Part shown: positions 10,114-20,385 of the stretch, in pieces
How the letters are laid out: each line of letters opens with the position of its first letter
How positions within the stretch are numbered: the stretch's first letter is position 1
NCBI GenBank assembly: GCA_019096065.1
Contig: JAGUCH010000004.1
Span: 124,001 to 188,000, forward strand
Direction: 5' to 3'
DNA: 64,000 nt
DNA from: Paracyclopina nana
Lineage: Eukaryota > Arthropoda > Copepoda > Cyclopoida > Cyclopettidae
Notes under the pieces: generated by a model
Seen by the model: only the letters and a program-made list of their open reading frames with translations
Told to the model about the DNA's origin: nothing
Databases searched by the model: none
Made by a program: the position numbers and the translations under genes

Positions 10114-11905
10114 TTAACATTGTCCCATTGCTTGAAGGCAATCTGAATAATGTTTGAATCCAAAAATTTCGGCTTCTGAATTCACTCTGCCAGTCAATGT
10201 GACATCCTTGCTCAGTAGCCAACATGTTTTGATGTTGTAGTCCACTTCTTCGAAAGGAACATGCATCAGATGTTCGACATATCGAAACACAAAACACCCA
10301 TCAGTGGCTTGGCATAATTCATGGCAATGGCACACATTTTTGACGGAATACTCTGGCCCAATCATGACAGCGTCAAAGTTTTTCACATTTCCATGAATGA
10401 ATGCAGTTGCTCCTGCACCCTTGCAGAAATCAACATCGACATTACATGAACTTCTTCCAGAAACAACCTGCACTTTTCCCTAAGTTATCAATTTGTTTAC
10501 GACAAACATTGATAAAAATGTCTATTAAGTATCGTGCTTTCTTACCACCAAGTGTTTTTGTTCGCAATAAGGATACAACTTGCAGTCATTTGTTGAGTAG
10601 TCAAAAGTGTAATAAGAGCAGGTGGAACTTTCATGGCAGGATTTTTGGCACTCATCGGCTGATGTCTTTCCAGGAACATTGAGCAACATTGGGCCTACAC
10701 ATTCAGTGCCACAAAATCTACATTCACTTTTTTCACATTGGACTTCTTGATTAACTATGGGATGTGGTAACGTTGTCTCTGGACTTTTGCCCTTGCTGGT
10801 TTGCTCCCTTTCTGTTTGCCCTTGAATATTTGCCCTTGTGGACAGATGCCCTTCTTGGACATTTGCCCTTGTAGACTGCTGCCCTTGTCCTGTTTGCCCT
10901 TGTTGGACATTTGCCCTTGTGGACATTTGCCCTTGGTTATTTGCCCCTGTGGATAGTTGCCCTTCTTTGACATTTGCCCTTGTCGACTTTTGCTCTAGAC
11001 CTGTTTGCCCTTGGATATTTGCCCTTATTGACAATTGCAGTTGCCTGGTTCGTCCTTGAAGACATTTGTAGGTGAAAAGAAACTGTGTAAAGACTATAAA
11101 GTTTTTTTTAAAGAAATGTCCATTTCAGCAAACATTCAAATGGGCATCGGGCAAAAGGGCTAAGGGTAATTGGGCCAAGGGCAGAAGGGCCAAGGGCAGA
11201 AGGGCCAAGGGCAGAAGGGCCAAGGGTAAAAGGGCCAAGGGCAAATTGTTCAAGGGATAAAGGGCCATGGGCAAAAGGGCCAAGGGCAAAATGGCCAAGA
11301 ACAAAATGGCCAGGGGCAAAAGGGCCAAGAACAAAAGGGCCAAGGGCAAAAGGGCCAAGGGCATAAGGGCAAAGGGCATAAGGGCAAAGGGCAAAGGGCA
11401 AAAAGGCCAAGGGCAAAAGGGCCAATGGGCCAAGCCAAAAAAGCCAAAGGCCAATGGGCAAAAAGGTCACGGGCAAAAGGGCAAAGGGCCAACAAGCCAA
11501 GCCAAAAGGGCCAATGGGCCAAGGCAAAGGGGCCAATGTGCCAAGCCAAAAGGGCCAATAGGCCAAGCCAAAAAAGCCAAGGGCCAATGGGCAAAAAGGG
11601 CCAATGGGCAAAAAGGGCAAAAGGCACGAGGGCAAATGTTAACATGGTGAAAAATGCTAAGGGCAAAAGGAACAGTACTAGAAAATCTAGCATGTCTTCA
11701 GAGTACTTTCAAATGAAATATTTTATTGCTCATTTCTTATTTTAGCAGTCTCCATGATGACTTTCTTACCCCTGTTTGTGGATTTGTTGGTTGATGTTTC
11801 TGGATCTTTTAATGAATTATTTTCATTGGCTTTTCCACTGCGAGCCTTTGCAGGGCATTGCAATCCTTGATGAATGCAAGCAAAAAAGAATAGCAGGATT
11901 CTCAT
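10114..11905 (-). CDS. Secreted protein with repeat linker and two PAN/Apple-type domains
   Basis: Exons 11905-11770, 11054-10546 and 10479-10114 give 336 residues with phases matching. Exon 1 encodes a signal peptide (M-R-I-L-L-F-F-F-A-C ... L-Q-C). Exon 2 starts with a low-complexity linker of about 100 residues made of S-T-R-A-N-V-Q and Q-G-Q repeats, encoded by a minisatellite. It then has Apple domain 1: C-R-F-C-G-T-E-C, D-E-C-Q-K-S-C, C-S-Y-Y-T-F-D-Y, C-K-L-Y-P-Y-C-E. Exon 3 has Apple-like domain 2: F-C-K-G, C-H-C-H-E-L-C-Q, C-F-V-F, C-W-L-L and F-G-F-K-H-Y-S-D-C. PAN domains bind proteins or carbohydrates outside cells. It is the only member here with a repeat linker. The ligand is unknown. 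Confidence 0.8.
10787..11050 (-). repeat. Coding minisatellite in the PAN gene linker
   Basis: On the coding strand, units of roughly 15-18 bases built on AAGGGCAAATGTCCA with AAGGGCAAACAG variants. All spacings keep the reading frame, giving S-T-R-A-N-V-Q / Q-G-Q repeats. Confidence 0.85.
11140..11655 (+). repeat. GGGCAAAAGGGCCAA minisatellite inside intron 1 of the PAN gene
   Basis: About 500 bases of short tandem units GGGCAAAAGGGCCAA / GGGCAGAAGGGCCAA / GGGCCAATGGGCCAAG on the plus strand. It shares the word AAGGGCAAA with the coding array next door, but on the opposite strand. Long open frames across it are repeat artefacts. Confidence 0.9.
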
Positions 11906-12044
11906 TTTGAATGTAACAAGAGAAGTGACTCTTTGATGAATTGAATTATTGCTTCGAGTCAAGAGAAAAATTAGGTTTATTTGCAAATGAACTTTTACAG
12001 AAACTAGGTGGATGTTAGTGAGGGCAAAATTGATGGGTTCATCA

Positions 12045-12912
12045 TTAGCATTTGTCCTGCATGAATAGGCACTCCGAATAGTGTTTGTATCCAAAGGTTT
12101 TGCAGTGTCGATCATTTCCAGTATCGAGAATGACATCCTTGTTCATGAGCCAACAGTTCAAACTGTGTTGGGGATTATGGACATCCCAAGCTCCCATGAA
12201 CCCAAACATGTAGCACTTTGGATCCGCTTGGCAAAACTCATGGCAATGGCACACATTTTTAGCGCTGTATGGTCCACCAATATAGGCAGCGTCAATGTTT
12301 CTCACACATCCACCAAAGTAAGCAGGTTGATCTGCGCCCTTGCAGAAATGTTTGCTTTCAGTGCATGAACTTCTTCCGGAAACAACATGCACTTCTCCCT
12401 ACAGGAACAATTTTTCATTCCGGACAATGCTTAGTATTGACACTTTCGTATTGCAATTACTTCAATTTTTTTCTGTTCGCAGTACGGATACATTTTGCAT
12501 TCATTTGTCGCATAATCGAAAGAGTAGTATGAGCAATCCTTGATCTGATCATAGCACACAGTTTGGCATTCATCAGCTGATGTCAAGTTAGGCATATTTT
12601 CTAACAATGATCCTTCACATTCAGTTCCACAAAATCTACATTCACTTTGCTGACATTCAAAACCTGGTTCGCCTTAAAGCAATAATTTTATATCATCTTT
12701 TCAAATTGTTGACATTAATGAATATTTCCTTCAATACCTCCTTCATTTGCTGAAATGAAGCCACTTGAGAAAAGATTTCTTAGAATTATGAGTTTAATAA
12801 TTTTACTTGGTTGATTTGTGTGGTCACTTGCTTTCAGATCTTCAACTGATTGCTTAGATGGGCACCCTTTTGCTATGCCAAGTTGGAATAAAAGCAATGG
12901 CACCAATGTCAT
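12045..12912 (-). CDS. Secreted two-domain PAN/Apple protein
   Basis: Exons 12912-12807, 12672-12461 and 12398-12045 give 223 residues, with the same three-exon plan and intron phases (1, then 0) as the neighbouring PAN genes. Exon 1 is a signal peptide (M-T-L-V-P-L-L-L-F-Q-L-G-I-A-K-G-C). Exon 2 is Apple domain 1: C-R-F-C-G-T-E-C, D-E-C-Q-T-V-C, C-S-Y-Y-S-F-D-Y, C-K-M-Y-P-Y-C-E-Q. Exon 3 opens with G-E-V-H-V-V-S-G-R-S-S-C and is Apple-like domain 2 with C-H-C-H-E-F-C-Q, C-W-L-M and F-G-Y-K-H-Y-S-E-C. It lacks the repeat linker of the gene to its left. Tandem duplicate, same strand. Specific function unknown. Confidence 0.82.
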
Positions 12913-13324
12913 TATGGCACTGGCTAAATAAAATCAGTCATATCAATTGTTTTGCTCCACTCAAATAATACAAGCCATTCCCTTGGACATCTATTGCAAC
13001 AATGCAATTCAAAGTGGAATTGTTTGAAGCCTTCAACTTCAAAGGCATCTTTTCAAATTGATTTAATATTGCAAATACAACATGAAATGGTCACTTTTGC
13101 TGCTTTTTTGGCCTTTCAAGCAAAATCAGATTTCTTAAATTCCCTTCAAGCTAAAAAATAATGCTAATAGTTTATAAATAATAAGGATCTGTTTTTTTGC
13201 CAACATCATGAAGCATTTTTAAAGCAGAATTAGCACAATTTGGTTTGGGATTTATTAGGATTTGATGGATATAACCAATTTTTCTACCACTAAGGAATCC
13301 AAGTTCCAAAGAATTTTGAAAGCA

Positions 13325-13397
13325 GGGAAGGGATGGATTCGAACCACAGTTAGTTGGATACAGAAACCTACGCCCTAACCACTGAGCTATGGAAACT
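13325..13397 (-). repeat. tRNA-like (SINE-type) sequence with A and B boxes
   Basis: On the minus strand TAGCTCAGTGGTTAGGGCG (13389-13371) matches a pol III A box and GGTTCGAATCC (13345-13335) a B box. The T arm and acceptor stem pair poorly, so this looks like a tRNA-derived repeat or dead tRNA rather than a working tRNA gene. Confidence 0.55.
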
Positions 13398-13474
13398 TCA
13401 TGCAATTCGGTTGGTATTACAGAACGATTTAACATTATTCAAGCCTTATGATGAAATTAGAAAAAAAATAAGGG

Positions 13475-13522
13475 CACCCTGAACCTCAAATGGCTGAAAC
13501 ACTCTAACCATTGAGCCATAGG
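13475..13522 (-). repeat. Second tRNA-like promoter fragment, also in block B
   Basis: On the minus strand GGCTCAATGGTTAGAGTG (A-box-like) is followed by GAGGTTCAGGGTGCCC (weak B box). The same sequence sits at about 44835-44878 in the duplicated block, next to the same AAAAAAATAAGGGCACC word. Probable tRNA-derived SINE remnant. Confidence 0.45.
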
Positions 13523-13903
13523 AACATAGCTTTTAAGAGTAAAAAGTATATTTTATTACGCCCAAGCCAAATGATGATGAGGATAAAAAACTAGTAAAAT
13601 TACAGCCCTCACAAGGTCGGGCTTGTAAAGCTGTACTCGTGTTAGTAACCCTGGCTAGCGGATTAGGTCATTAGGATAAAATTCTCTCATAATATTCCTT
13701 AGTGCATTTTTTTCTGACTTCACCAAGTCATTCTTTAACAAAAACATACAACTTTCTCTTTTAACTATTACAATTCTTCCTATGCAATTTTTTATGAAGT
13801 CCAGATTTGAATTGTATATTTTTAATGAATGATTTAAAACTTTGCACATCTGCTTATTTGTAAACTTTTTTGATTTGTTATAATTTTTTGTGCAGTCATT
13901 TTT

Positions 13904-15306
13904 ATGATTTACGGCAATCTTTATTTATGGCTCTTGTTGACAATGACATCTGGCAGCAGTCTTATCCTCACTTTTCTACTACTTATTCAGTACATAACCG
14001 CTCAAAAATTTGTGACTAGCATTGAGATACTACCATGTTTGGATGATGGCTCTGGTACAAGCGATGCAACATGGGTTACTATAACAGCCAATGGCTCAAC
14101 ATGCAAAACTGAAAATTTAATATTAGGTATCAATTAATAAACAAGCAGCAACAAGCATGCATGTTTTTCATGCGATAAAATAATATTTAGAGGGAGGTCT
14201 TTATCCTGGAAAATGGCGTGAATTTTATGGCATGGGTACTTGCTTTGCTCTTGACCTGGAAAATGAAGTGAGAAAGCTTTCAGGATATGGCAACACTATA
14301 ATGAAAAAAAATTGCAGAAAAGTATCGCTGCTGGAATAAAAAGCTCTGGCAGCTGTATTGCAAGCATTGGAGTTATAATTGGCAATCAAATGGCTGCATC
14401 TTATAAATGCGATTTTGATGTTGACCTAGATGGCCAAGAGGAAACGCGTCCTTGCAAACTTATGGACGGTGTGTCTAGATTGTGGATTGTAGTTTCAGAT
14501 GAGGAAGGGAGTGGAACTGATAGTGACGTATCTGTGGAATTCATATCATATCCTGTAAAATGCAAGACAAGCATTTTGGATAATGTTGGCAATGATCTAG
14601 AACGTGGGACAATGAATGTGTTTAGGCATGATTTATTCCCTGATTGTACATTCAGCAAGTTTGAAGCTCATGAATGTGCTCAAGGCATTCCTTGCTTTAT
14701 CATGAATGTAAGATTGAAAAGTACCTCATTCATCTCTTTTGATCATATTTTATCATTGATCTTATTTCATTACTGAAAAGAGTTTATGCTCAACAATGCT
14801 TTTATTTGCTGCAGTTTACAAATCATGGATATGGTAATCAAAAACTAGGGAAATTATCATATTTGTATTCATGCTGTGTTTAGATCAAATTGCAGTTGGA
14901 AGCATTGAGGTTGCTTTGAGTCATGAAGGCAAAGTCCAAGTATTTTACTGCAAACATCCTGATACCTATAGCCCATCATTCTATTCTGTTCTTTCTACCA
15001 TTCCGTAAGTTTGCCTTACCAGTTTGGATTGGGTGTGCAGTAATACATTCAGTCTTGATTTTTAGACTGGTTTGCTCCTTAAGACAAAAAAGGAAAAGTG
15101 CATTTCGCTGCCTTACTTTCAATGAGCAATTTATGCCTCAAACATGCAATGATGGGAAATGCTGTGTGTCAACAAACATCACTTTACTTCAAAACTATTC
15201 AAAGAAAAGAATTTACAATGTGGATTTTGATTGTCGCAATAATCGTGCTAATGAGTTCTTTGTTTATGGCAATGCCATTAGAGACAGAGATTGCTTTGAA
15301 AAGTAA
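13904..15306 (+). CDS. Secreted Cys-rich 356-aa protein with PLAT-like segments, copy A1 (intact)
   Basis: Six exons: 13904-14126, 14191-14267, 14318-14707, 14815-14833, 14884-15004 and 15066-15306, all GT-AG and in phase. A hydrophobic N-terminus ends L-L-I-Q-Y-I-T-A-Q; the second ATG (13946) would give a more compact signal peptide. Exon 3 contains G-S-G-T-D-S-D-V-S-V-E-F then L-D-N-V-G-N-D-L-E-R-G-T-M-N-V-F, which resembles the G-x-G-T-D-x-x-V ... N-D-F-E-R-G-x-x-D-x-F pattern of PLAT/LH2 domains. Exon 1 (G-S-G-T-S-D-A-T-W-V) may begin a second such unit. Exon 6 is Cys-rich and ends R-D-C-F-E-K. I do not recognise a named gene. Copies are at 45203 and 56358. The splice model is strongly supported by three copies of equal length; the PLAT link is only a pattern match. 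Confidence 0.8.
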
Positions 15307-16080
15307 AATTGCCTCAAAATAATGAAAATAGGATTATCTTGTTGCTGAATCATTACTCTAGGTCCAAGTTTGTTGATATGCATGGGAACAAGTTGAACTG
15401 CAGTCTATCATTTGAAAGCCAATCAATGCCAAGAATAGCATTCAACTGTATGTAGCCAAATATACTTTCAATTTTATAAGCGTCTGATTGAGTCATGACT
15501 AATAAAATGGGAACATGAAGCAATTTTGCTTGGGTCTTAATTTCAAACTATTTCTCAAGTTGCAAAAGCATGTTTCCTAAGTATTTAGTCTTTCGACCTC
15601 AACCTAAGCAATGTTTTGCATATGGCTATGTCACATAGGACTGTGAATGTGTGACATAGAACTATATCACATAGGAGAGTGTCGCATAGCAAAGTGTCAC
15701 ATAGCAATGTGATGCTATGGACTCCATTTCATTTAATTTATGAGTGAATTGGTCAAGTGGAATTATAGTGTGTTCATTATTTGCTTGATCATTCCATATA
15801 AGACTGTTGCTTGCCATCATCATTGACAAAAGCCATTGACAGAGATGATTTTAAATCAGGAAATTGATTAAAAAATATTTTGATTACAAATATAGAAATT
15901 ACTCTTGTAGTAAAAGTACTACATTAATTTCAGAACAAAATAAATCATGGACTTCATCACAATTGCACAGAAAGTTTTCCAAAAAGTTCTTGTTTGATTT
16001 AAGCTAGGCTGAGAGGATTTAGAAAAAAGAAGAGTACTCACTTTCTGCTTGAACATTCCTAGCCTAGTTTGGGCTCTCAT
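15307..16080. other. Spacer between the 356-aa gene and the PAN gene in block A
   Basis: No gene seen. It holds short imperfect repeats around TGTCACATAG (about 15640-15710). It also has the single-copy word AAAAGTACT (15912-15920), which is the empty insertion site for the foldback element found at 46907-47951 in block B. Confidence 0.7.
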
Positions 16081-16081
16081 A

Positions 16082-16376
16082 GTTTATTCTGGTTGATGTT
16101 TGTGCATGGTTTATAATGTTCAATGCAATCACTCAAATGTTAATATCCATACAATATGCTAAAATTTACGTCCTGAATGACAGTTGCCTCCTCATTATGG
16201 AGCCAGCAAAGTTTGCCTGATGCATCATATTGGAACAAGTAACAAACAGGGTGCTGTTGGCATAATTCATGACAAGCGCAAATACTTTTTGTGGGATGTC
16301 CTTCCTTCATTCCATAAGAATTAGCTGATGTCACTTTTCCAGTTATGAAAGGGATAGCTTTTAAGGTCTAACATAG
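16082..16376 (-). pseudogene. Extra copy of the PAN gene last exon (Apple-like domain 2)
   Basis: Directly repeats most of the last exon of the PAN gene at 16441-17508: C-A-C-H-E-L-C-Q-Q-H-P-V-C-Y-L-F-Q-Y-D, L-C-W-L-H-N-E-E-A-T-V-I and S-I-L-Y-G-Y. An in-frame TAA follows G-Y, where the intact copy has AAA (Lys). There is no acceptor-led start for the exon, so it is a decayed domain duplication, possibly used as a skipped exon. Confidence 0.7.
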
Positions 16377-16440
16377 TTTATTCTGGTTTGATGTTCGAAC
16401 ATGGTTTATAATGTTCAATGCAGTCACTCAGACGTTTGTA

Positions 16441-17508
16441 TCAATTTGACAATAATCTAGAAGTGCCTGCCTGAGAGGCAGTTGCCTCCTGATTATGAAG
16501 CCAACAATTTTTTCTACCATCATAATAACCCTGATCATATTGGAACAAGTAACAAACAGGGTGCTGTTGGCATAATTCATGACATTCGCAAATACTTTTT
16601 CCAGGATGTCCTTCCTTCATTCCATCAGCAAAAATATTATCTGATGTATCTGATGTCACTGTTCCTCTTATGAAAGGGATAGCTTTTAGAGCCTTACAAA
16701 AGTTTTCATCGCAAGTGCTCCTTCCAGCAACGACTCGAACCTTGCCCTACATTGCAAGTAAATGCAGATTTTTCTATTGTTGGATGTCTTTAAAATTGAT
16801 ACTTCAATTTTTTTCTTCTCACAATAGCGATAGAATTTGCACACATTGGTATCATAGTTGAATACATAGTATGAACACTCCGTATCATTAGCACAAGATT
16901 GTTGGCATGCATCAGCAGAGTCCAGTCCATCCAATTTTTTCCACAGCGGGCCAATGCATTCAGTTCCACATAATCGACAGTCACTTTCATTACACTCTAT
17001 ACTAGTTGGTGGGGGCTCTAACCAAAGAATAAATGACTGGCATTAGGATTGCCTTCAATAAAGTACACTTATTTTGAGGAAAACTTGCAGATCAGCCCAC
17101 CCATCATTTGGGAAAGCTATAAATCTAATGAGCTCTTTCCAAAAGAAAGGTGCAAGTTATAAGCCATGATTTAAAAAGTCCTACAAAATGTAAAGATAAG
17201 TTTGCTGAATTATGACAGGATGAAATTGTTGTGGAGTGTACAAATTGTTGAACCTATCCAAACTTGCCATAAACTGACTTTTTTCAAATGAAAATTTGTT
17301 TCATGTTGGTAAGAAAAGAAAATATACTTACTTATCTTCTAGCTTATTAGCACAATTGCAGCTAGCTGCTCATATAAAATTAAAGGAATCTTTTTTTACC
17401 TGTTGCTGGAGGTGTAGTAGGTTGAATTGTGGTGGATCTGCCAACCTTCGCAGAACATCCCCATGCTTGCATAGGGAAGCAAAATAGCAGCAAAAATAAC
17501 CATGTCAT
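16441..17508 (-). CDS. Two-domain PAN/Apple secreted protein, block A copy, C-terminus shortened by a stop
   Basis: Exons 17508-17400, 17017-16803 and 16746-16441 give 209 residues. Exon 1 is a signal peptide (M-T-W-L-F-L-L-L-F-C-F-P-M-Q-A-W-G-C), then a Thr/Pro-rich linker (T-T-I-Q-P-T-T-P-P-A-T). Exon 2 is Apple domain 1 (C-R-L-C-G-T-E-C-I-G-P ... D-A-C-Q-Q-S-C ... C-S-Y-Y-V-F-N-Y ... C-K-F-Y-R-Y-C-E-K). Exon 3 is domain 2 (C-E-C-H-E-L-C-Q-Q-H-P-V-C-Y-L-F-Q-Y-D, C-W-L-H-N-Q-E-A-T). The frame stops at a TGA (16441-16443); homologous copies have CGA there. About 20 further codons including a conserved Asp-Cys remain readable to a TAA at 16378-16380. Its near-intact homologue is at 54821-55927 in inverted orientation. 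Confidence 0.75.
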
Positions 17509-17637
17509 GATGTATTTGCTAAGTAACTGCAATTTGAGAAGTCCTCTTTGAAGTTCAAGTCTTCAAACAAGTCCACTTAGTCTTGCATTGTTGTTGGGAT
17601 TTTTTTACAAAATTTTTTTTTATTTATAAATATGTTT
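17509..17637. other. Spacer shared by both duplicated blocks
   Basis: Poly-T-rich; its reverse complement lies at about 54700-54820. It sits between the divergent PAN gene and the broken 356-aa gene and probably contains the PAN promoter. Confidence 0.5.
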
Positions 17638-18965
17638 AGAGGGAGGTCTCCCAGCTGAAGCTTGATGAGTGAATACTATGGCATGGGTAGTTGCTCCTCT
17701 CTTGACCTAGAAAATCAAGTGAGAAAACCACAGGCATGAATCATGTCGAATGAAAAGTAAGTTGCACAGAAAAGTATCGGTGTTGGAATAGAAAACTCTG
17801 AGGTTTGTATTGCAAGCACTGAAATTCTAATGACCAAACAAATGGCTGCATCTTATGAATGCACAGTGGATCAAAAAGCCGATTTTACGCGCACGAGAAA
17901 TTACGTCAAATCGCAGATTTCCGATTTTAGCACCCATTTTTAGCTTCTAATTTGTAGGACTTCTAGGCTATCTGAAGAGCACAAATTAATGTTTATTGAC
18001 AGATAAAGGTTCAAATTTGGTGAGGAAAACATAATTTTTGGGCAAAAGTTGATTTTGGCGAATTCAGTAGAACAGCAACTTTGCACAATTTGAGCAAAAA
18101 TGAAATCTCCCATAACTTTTGAATCCAAACGACTCCAATTGCGTGACCAAGTCAGGGAAGTCAAGCTTATAGCATAAATTGATAATCCACCAGAATTGGC
18201 TGCTCTTACTTGCTCTCCCGGGTGCCAGGATGGCATATTTTTAGCTTACCACTAATGAGAAAAAGGTGCTACGTTGATTTCGCGACTTTTTCCGTGCGCG
18301 TGAAATCGGCAAATAAACCCACTGTGGAATGTGATTTTGGCCTTGGCCTTCATGGCCAAATGGAAACATGCCCTTGTAAACCTAAATAGATGGTGTGCTG
18401 AGATTGTGGATTGCAGCTTAAGATAAGGATTGGGGTGGAACTGATAGTGACATAACTGTGGGCCAGATTCAATTCGAATGATGGAGAATGCACGTCTACA
18501 GTTTTGGATGATGTTGGCAATGACTATGAACATGAAACAGTGAATTTTTATGGTCATGATTTATTTTCTGAGTGTACATTCAAACTCACTTCCCACGTCA
18601 CAATGAAAGTATTTTCTGAAGAATGATTTTTTTGTTATAGTTTACAAACCATAGAAGTGGTAATGACACTTTATGGAAGACTCTTACATTTGTATTCACT
18701 CTTTGTTTAGATCAAATTGCAGACCGAAGAATAGATGTTGCTTTGAGCAATGAATTTAAAGTTCAAGGATATCACTGTATACATCCAGATAAGTATGTGC
18801 TAACATTTTATGCTGAAGATTCAACTGCTCCGTAAATTCAACAAAGCAATACAAAGCAGGTTTTTGCAATGCATTCAATATTAATTTGCAGACTTGTTTG
18901 CCACTTAAGACAAAAAAGGAAAAAGAACATTTTTTTGCCTTACTTTTTATGAGCAGTTTTGAACG
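17638..18965 (+). pseudogene. Broken copy (A2) of the 356-aa PLAT-like gene, split by a Transib-like element
   Basis: Recognisable decayed exons follow the family order: exon 2 (from about 17638, with a stop), exon 3 (about 17770, interrupted at 17861 by the element, resuming at 18332), exon 4 (about 18641), exon 5 (about 18713-18833) and the start of exon 6 (about 18894). Exon 1 and the Cys-rich end are missing. Its reverse-complement partner is at 50677-51455 plus 54467-54730. Confidence 0.8.
17862..18326. mobile_element. Transib-like miniature element with CACAGTG ends, 465 bp
   Basis: The termini are inverted: the left begins CACAGTGGATCAAAAAGCC, the right ends CCCACTGTG, with further matched bases ATTTTACGCGCACG / CGTGCGCGTGAAAT. 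It is flanked on both sides by GAATG (17857-17861 and 18327-18331), a 5-bp target duplication. Intact homologous genes (14402, 45701) show the uninterrupted site. No transposase. The CACAGTG terminus plus 5-bp duplication is the hallmark of the Transib superfamily. Confidence 0.8.
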
Positions 18966-18974
18966 GAAAGAAGT

Positions 18975-19290
18975 CCTATTAAGTCGTCATGAGTTTTGAA
19001 ATTACTAAAATTGCATTTTCGGCCTTGCATTGGACAAATGAAAGTTTCTTATTTTATGACTCAAGTCAAGTTTCCCTCTTTTCAACTTGGTCATTTTGGC
19101 CTAATTAACAGGTATAATTAAGTCGTTATGAGTCTTAAAATCATTGAAATTGCATTTTCGGCCTTGCATTGGACAAATGAAAGTTTCTTATTTTATGACT
19201 CAAGTCAAGTTTCCCTCTTGTTCAACTTGGTCATTTTGGCCTAATTAACAGGTATAATTAAGTCGTTATGAGTCTTAAAATTCCTGAAAG
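18975..19290. repeat. 139/140-bp tandem repeat, about 2.2 units
   Basis: Units start at TTAAGTCG, positions 18979, 19118 and 19258. The first two are nearly identical through GCATTTTCGGCCTTGCATTGG and AGTTTCCCTCTT. Confidence 0.9.
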
Positions 19291-19692
19291 TTGTAAATAA
19301 AGAGAGTGTCATGTGTGTCTCCATCAGCTGCACATTTTTGGCAATGAAGGGATGGCAATGCCTGCATCTACAGATCCCATTTGAGAAGAAGCAGCCCATG
19401 TCTACGCATGGAAAGAAAGGGCTGAAATTGGTAAAGTCAACAAAATAGTTAGACATTAAAGATTACATTAGAACCACAACTGTACAGATAGGTGATTTTT
19501 CTTGAAGTATGCTGGTGAACAGTGGTTGAGTCTTTTGCTGTGCATTTTCAGCAATGCATCAGTCAAAATGATTTCTCAGCAATTAATTCCGTCACGCAAT
19601 AAACCCCTATTAACCAATCATTTAGGCAAAATTCTGGTTGGGTTACATCAGTGGCCTGATTCAAATTATGACAATCTATTTCATGGTTAAAT
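19291..19692. other. No gene recognised
   Basis: Short open frames only; I see nothing that can be supported here. Confidence 0.5.
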
Positions 19693-20385
19693 GTGAATTT
19701 GGCTGAAAACTGAGAAAAATGCGGCAGGTTTGTGGTTATTGCTATACTGCTTTACTATAAAAACGTGAAAAAAGCCAAGTTGTCAGCTGAAAGTCAGCTG
19801 ATGAAAAAACTGAGTAGGCTATCCATTCAGTTTGGCCCCAGATACTTCCAATTCAACTTTGGCTGATTTTGGCTGAAAACTGAGAAAAATGCGGCAGGTT
19901 TGTGGTTATTGCTATACTGCTCTAGTATTAAAACGTCAAAAAAGCCAAGTTGACAGATGAAAATCAGCTGATCAAAAAACTGAACTGGCTATCCATTCAG
20001 TTTGGCCCCAGGTGCTTCCAATTCAAATTTGGCTGATTTTGGCTCAAAACTGAGAAAATGTCGGCAGGTTTGTGGTTATTGCTATACTGCTCTAGTATAA
20101 AAACCTGGAAAATGCCAAGTTAACAGCTGAAGGTCAGCTGATCAAAAAACTGAACTGGCTATCCATTCAGTTTGGCCCCAGGTGCTTCCAATTCAAATTT
20201 GGCTGATTTTGGCTGAAAACTGAGAAAATTGCGGCAGGTTTGTGGTTATTGCTATACTGCTCTCCTATAAAAACCTGGAAAATGCCAAGTTGACAGCTGA
20301 AGGTCAGCTGATGAAAAAACTGAGCTGGCTATCCATTCAGTTTGGCCTCAGGAGCTTGCAATTCAAATTTGGTTTGATTCTGATC
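19693..20385. repeat. 170-bp satellite-like tandem array, four units
   Basis: The phrase GGCTGAAAACTGAGAAAA recurs at 19701, 19871, 20041 and 20211, an exact 170-bp spacing. Units also share GCGGCAGGTTTGTGGTTATT, TGCCAAGTT and ATCCATTCAGTTTGGCC. The array fades into TTTGTGCTGG short repeats at about 20420-20450. Confidence 0.93.

Noticed and set aside
11108-11693. Long frames of P-F-A-L-G / A-K-G-Q-K repeats on both strands
   Set aside because: Pure minisatellite translation within the PAN gene intron.
13325-13397. Functional tRNA gene
   Set aside because: A and B boxes are good but acceptor and T-arm pairing is poor, and a second similar fragment lies nearby; more likely a tRNA-derived repeat.
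15640-15712. Possible short tandem repeat or stem-loop gene (TGTCACATAG words)
   Set aside because: Too irregular and short to assign; no structure beyond simple repetition.
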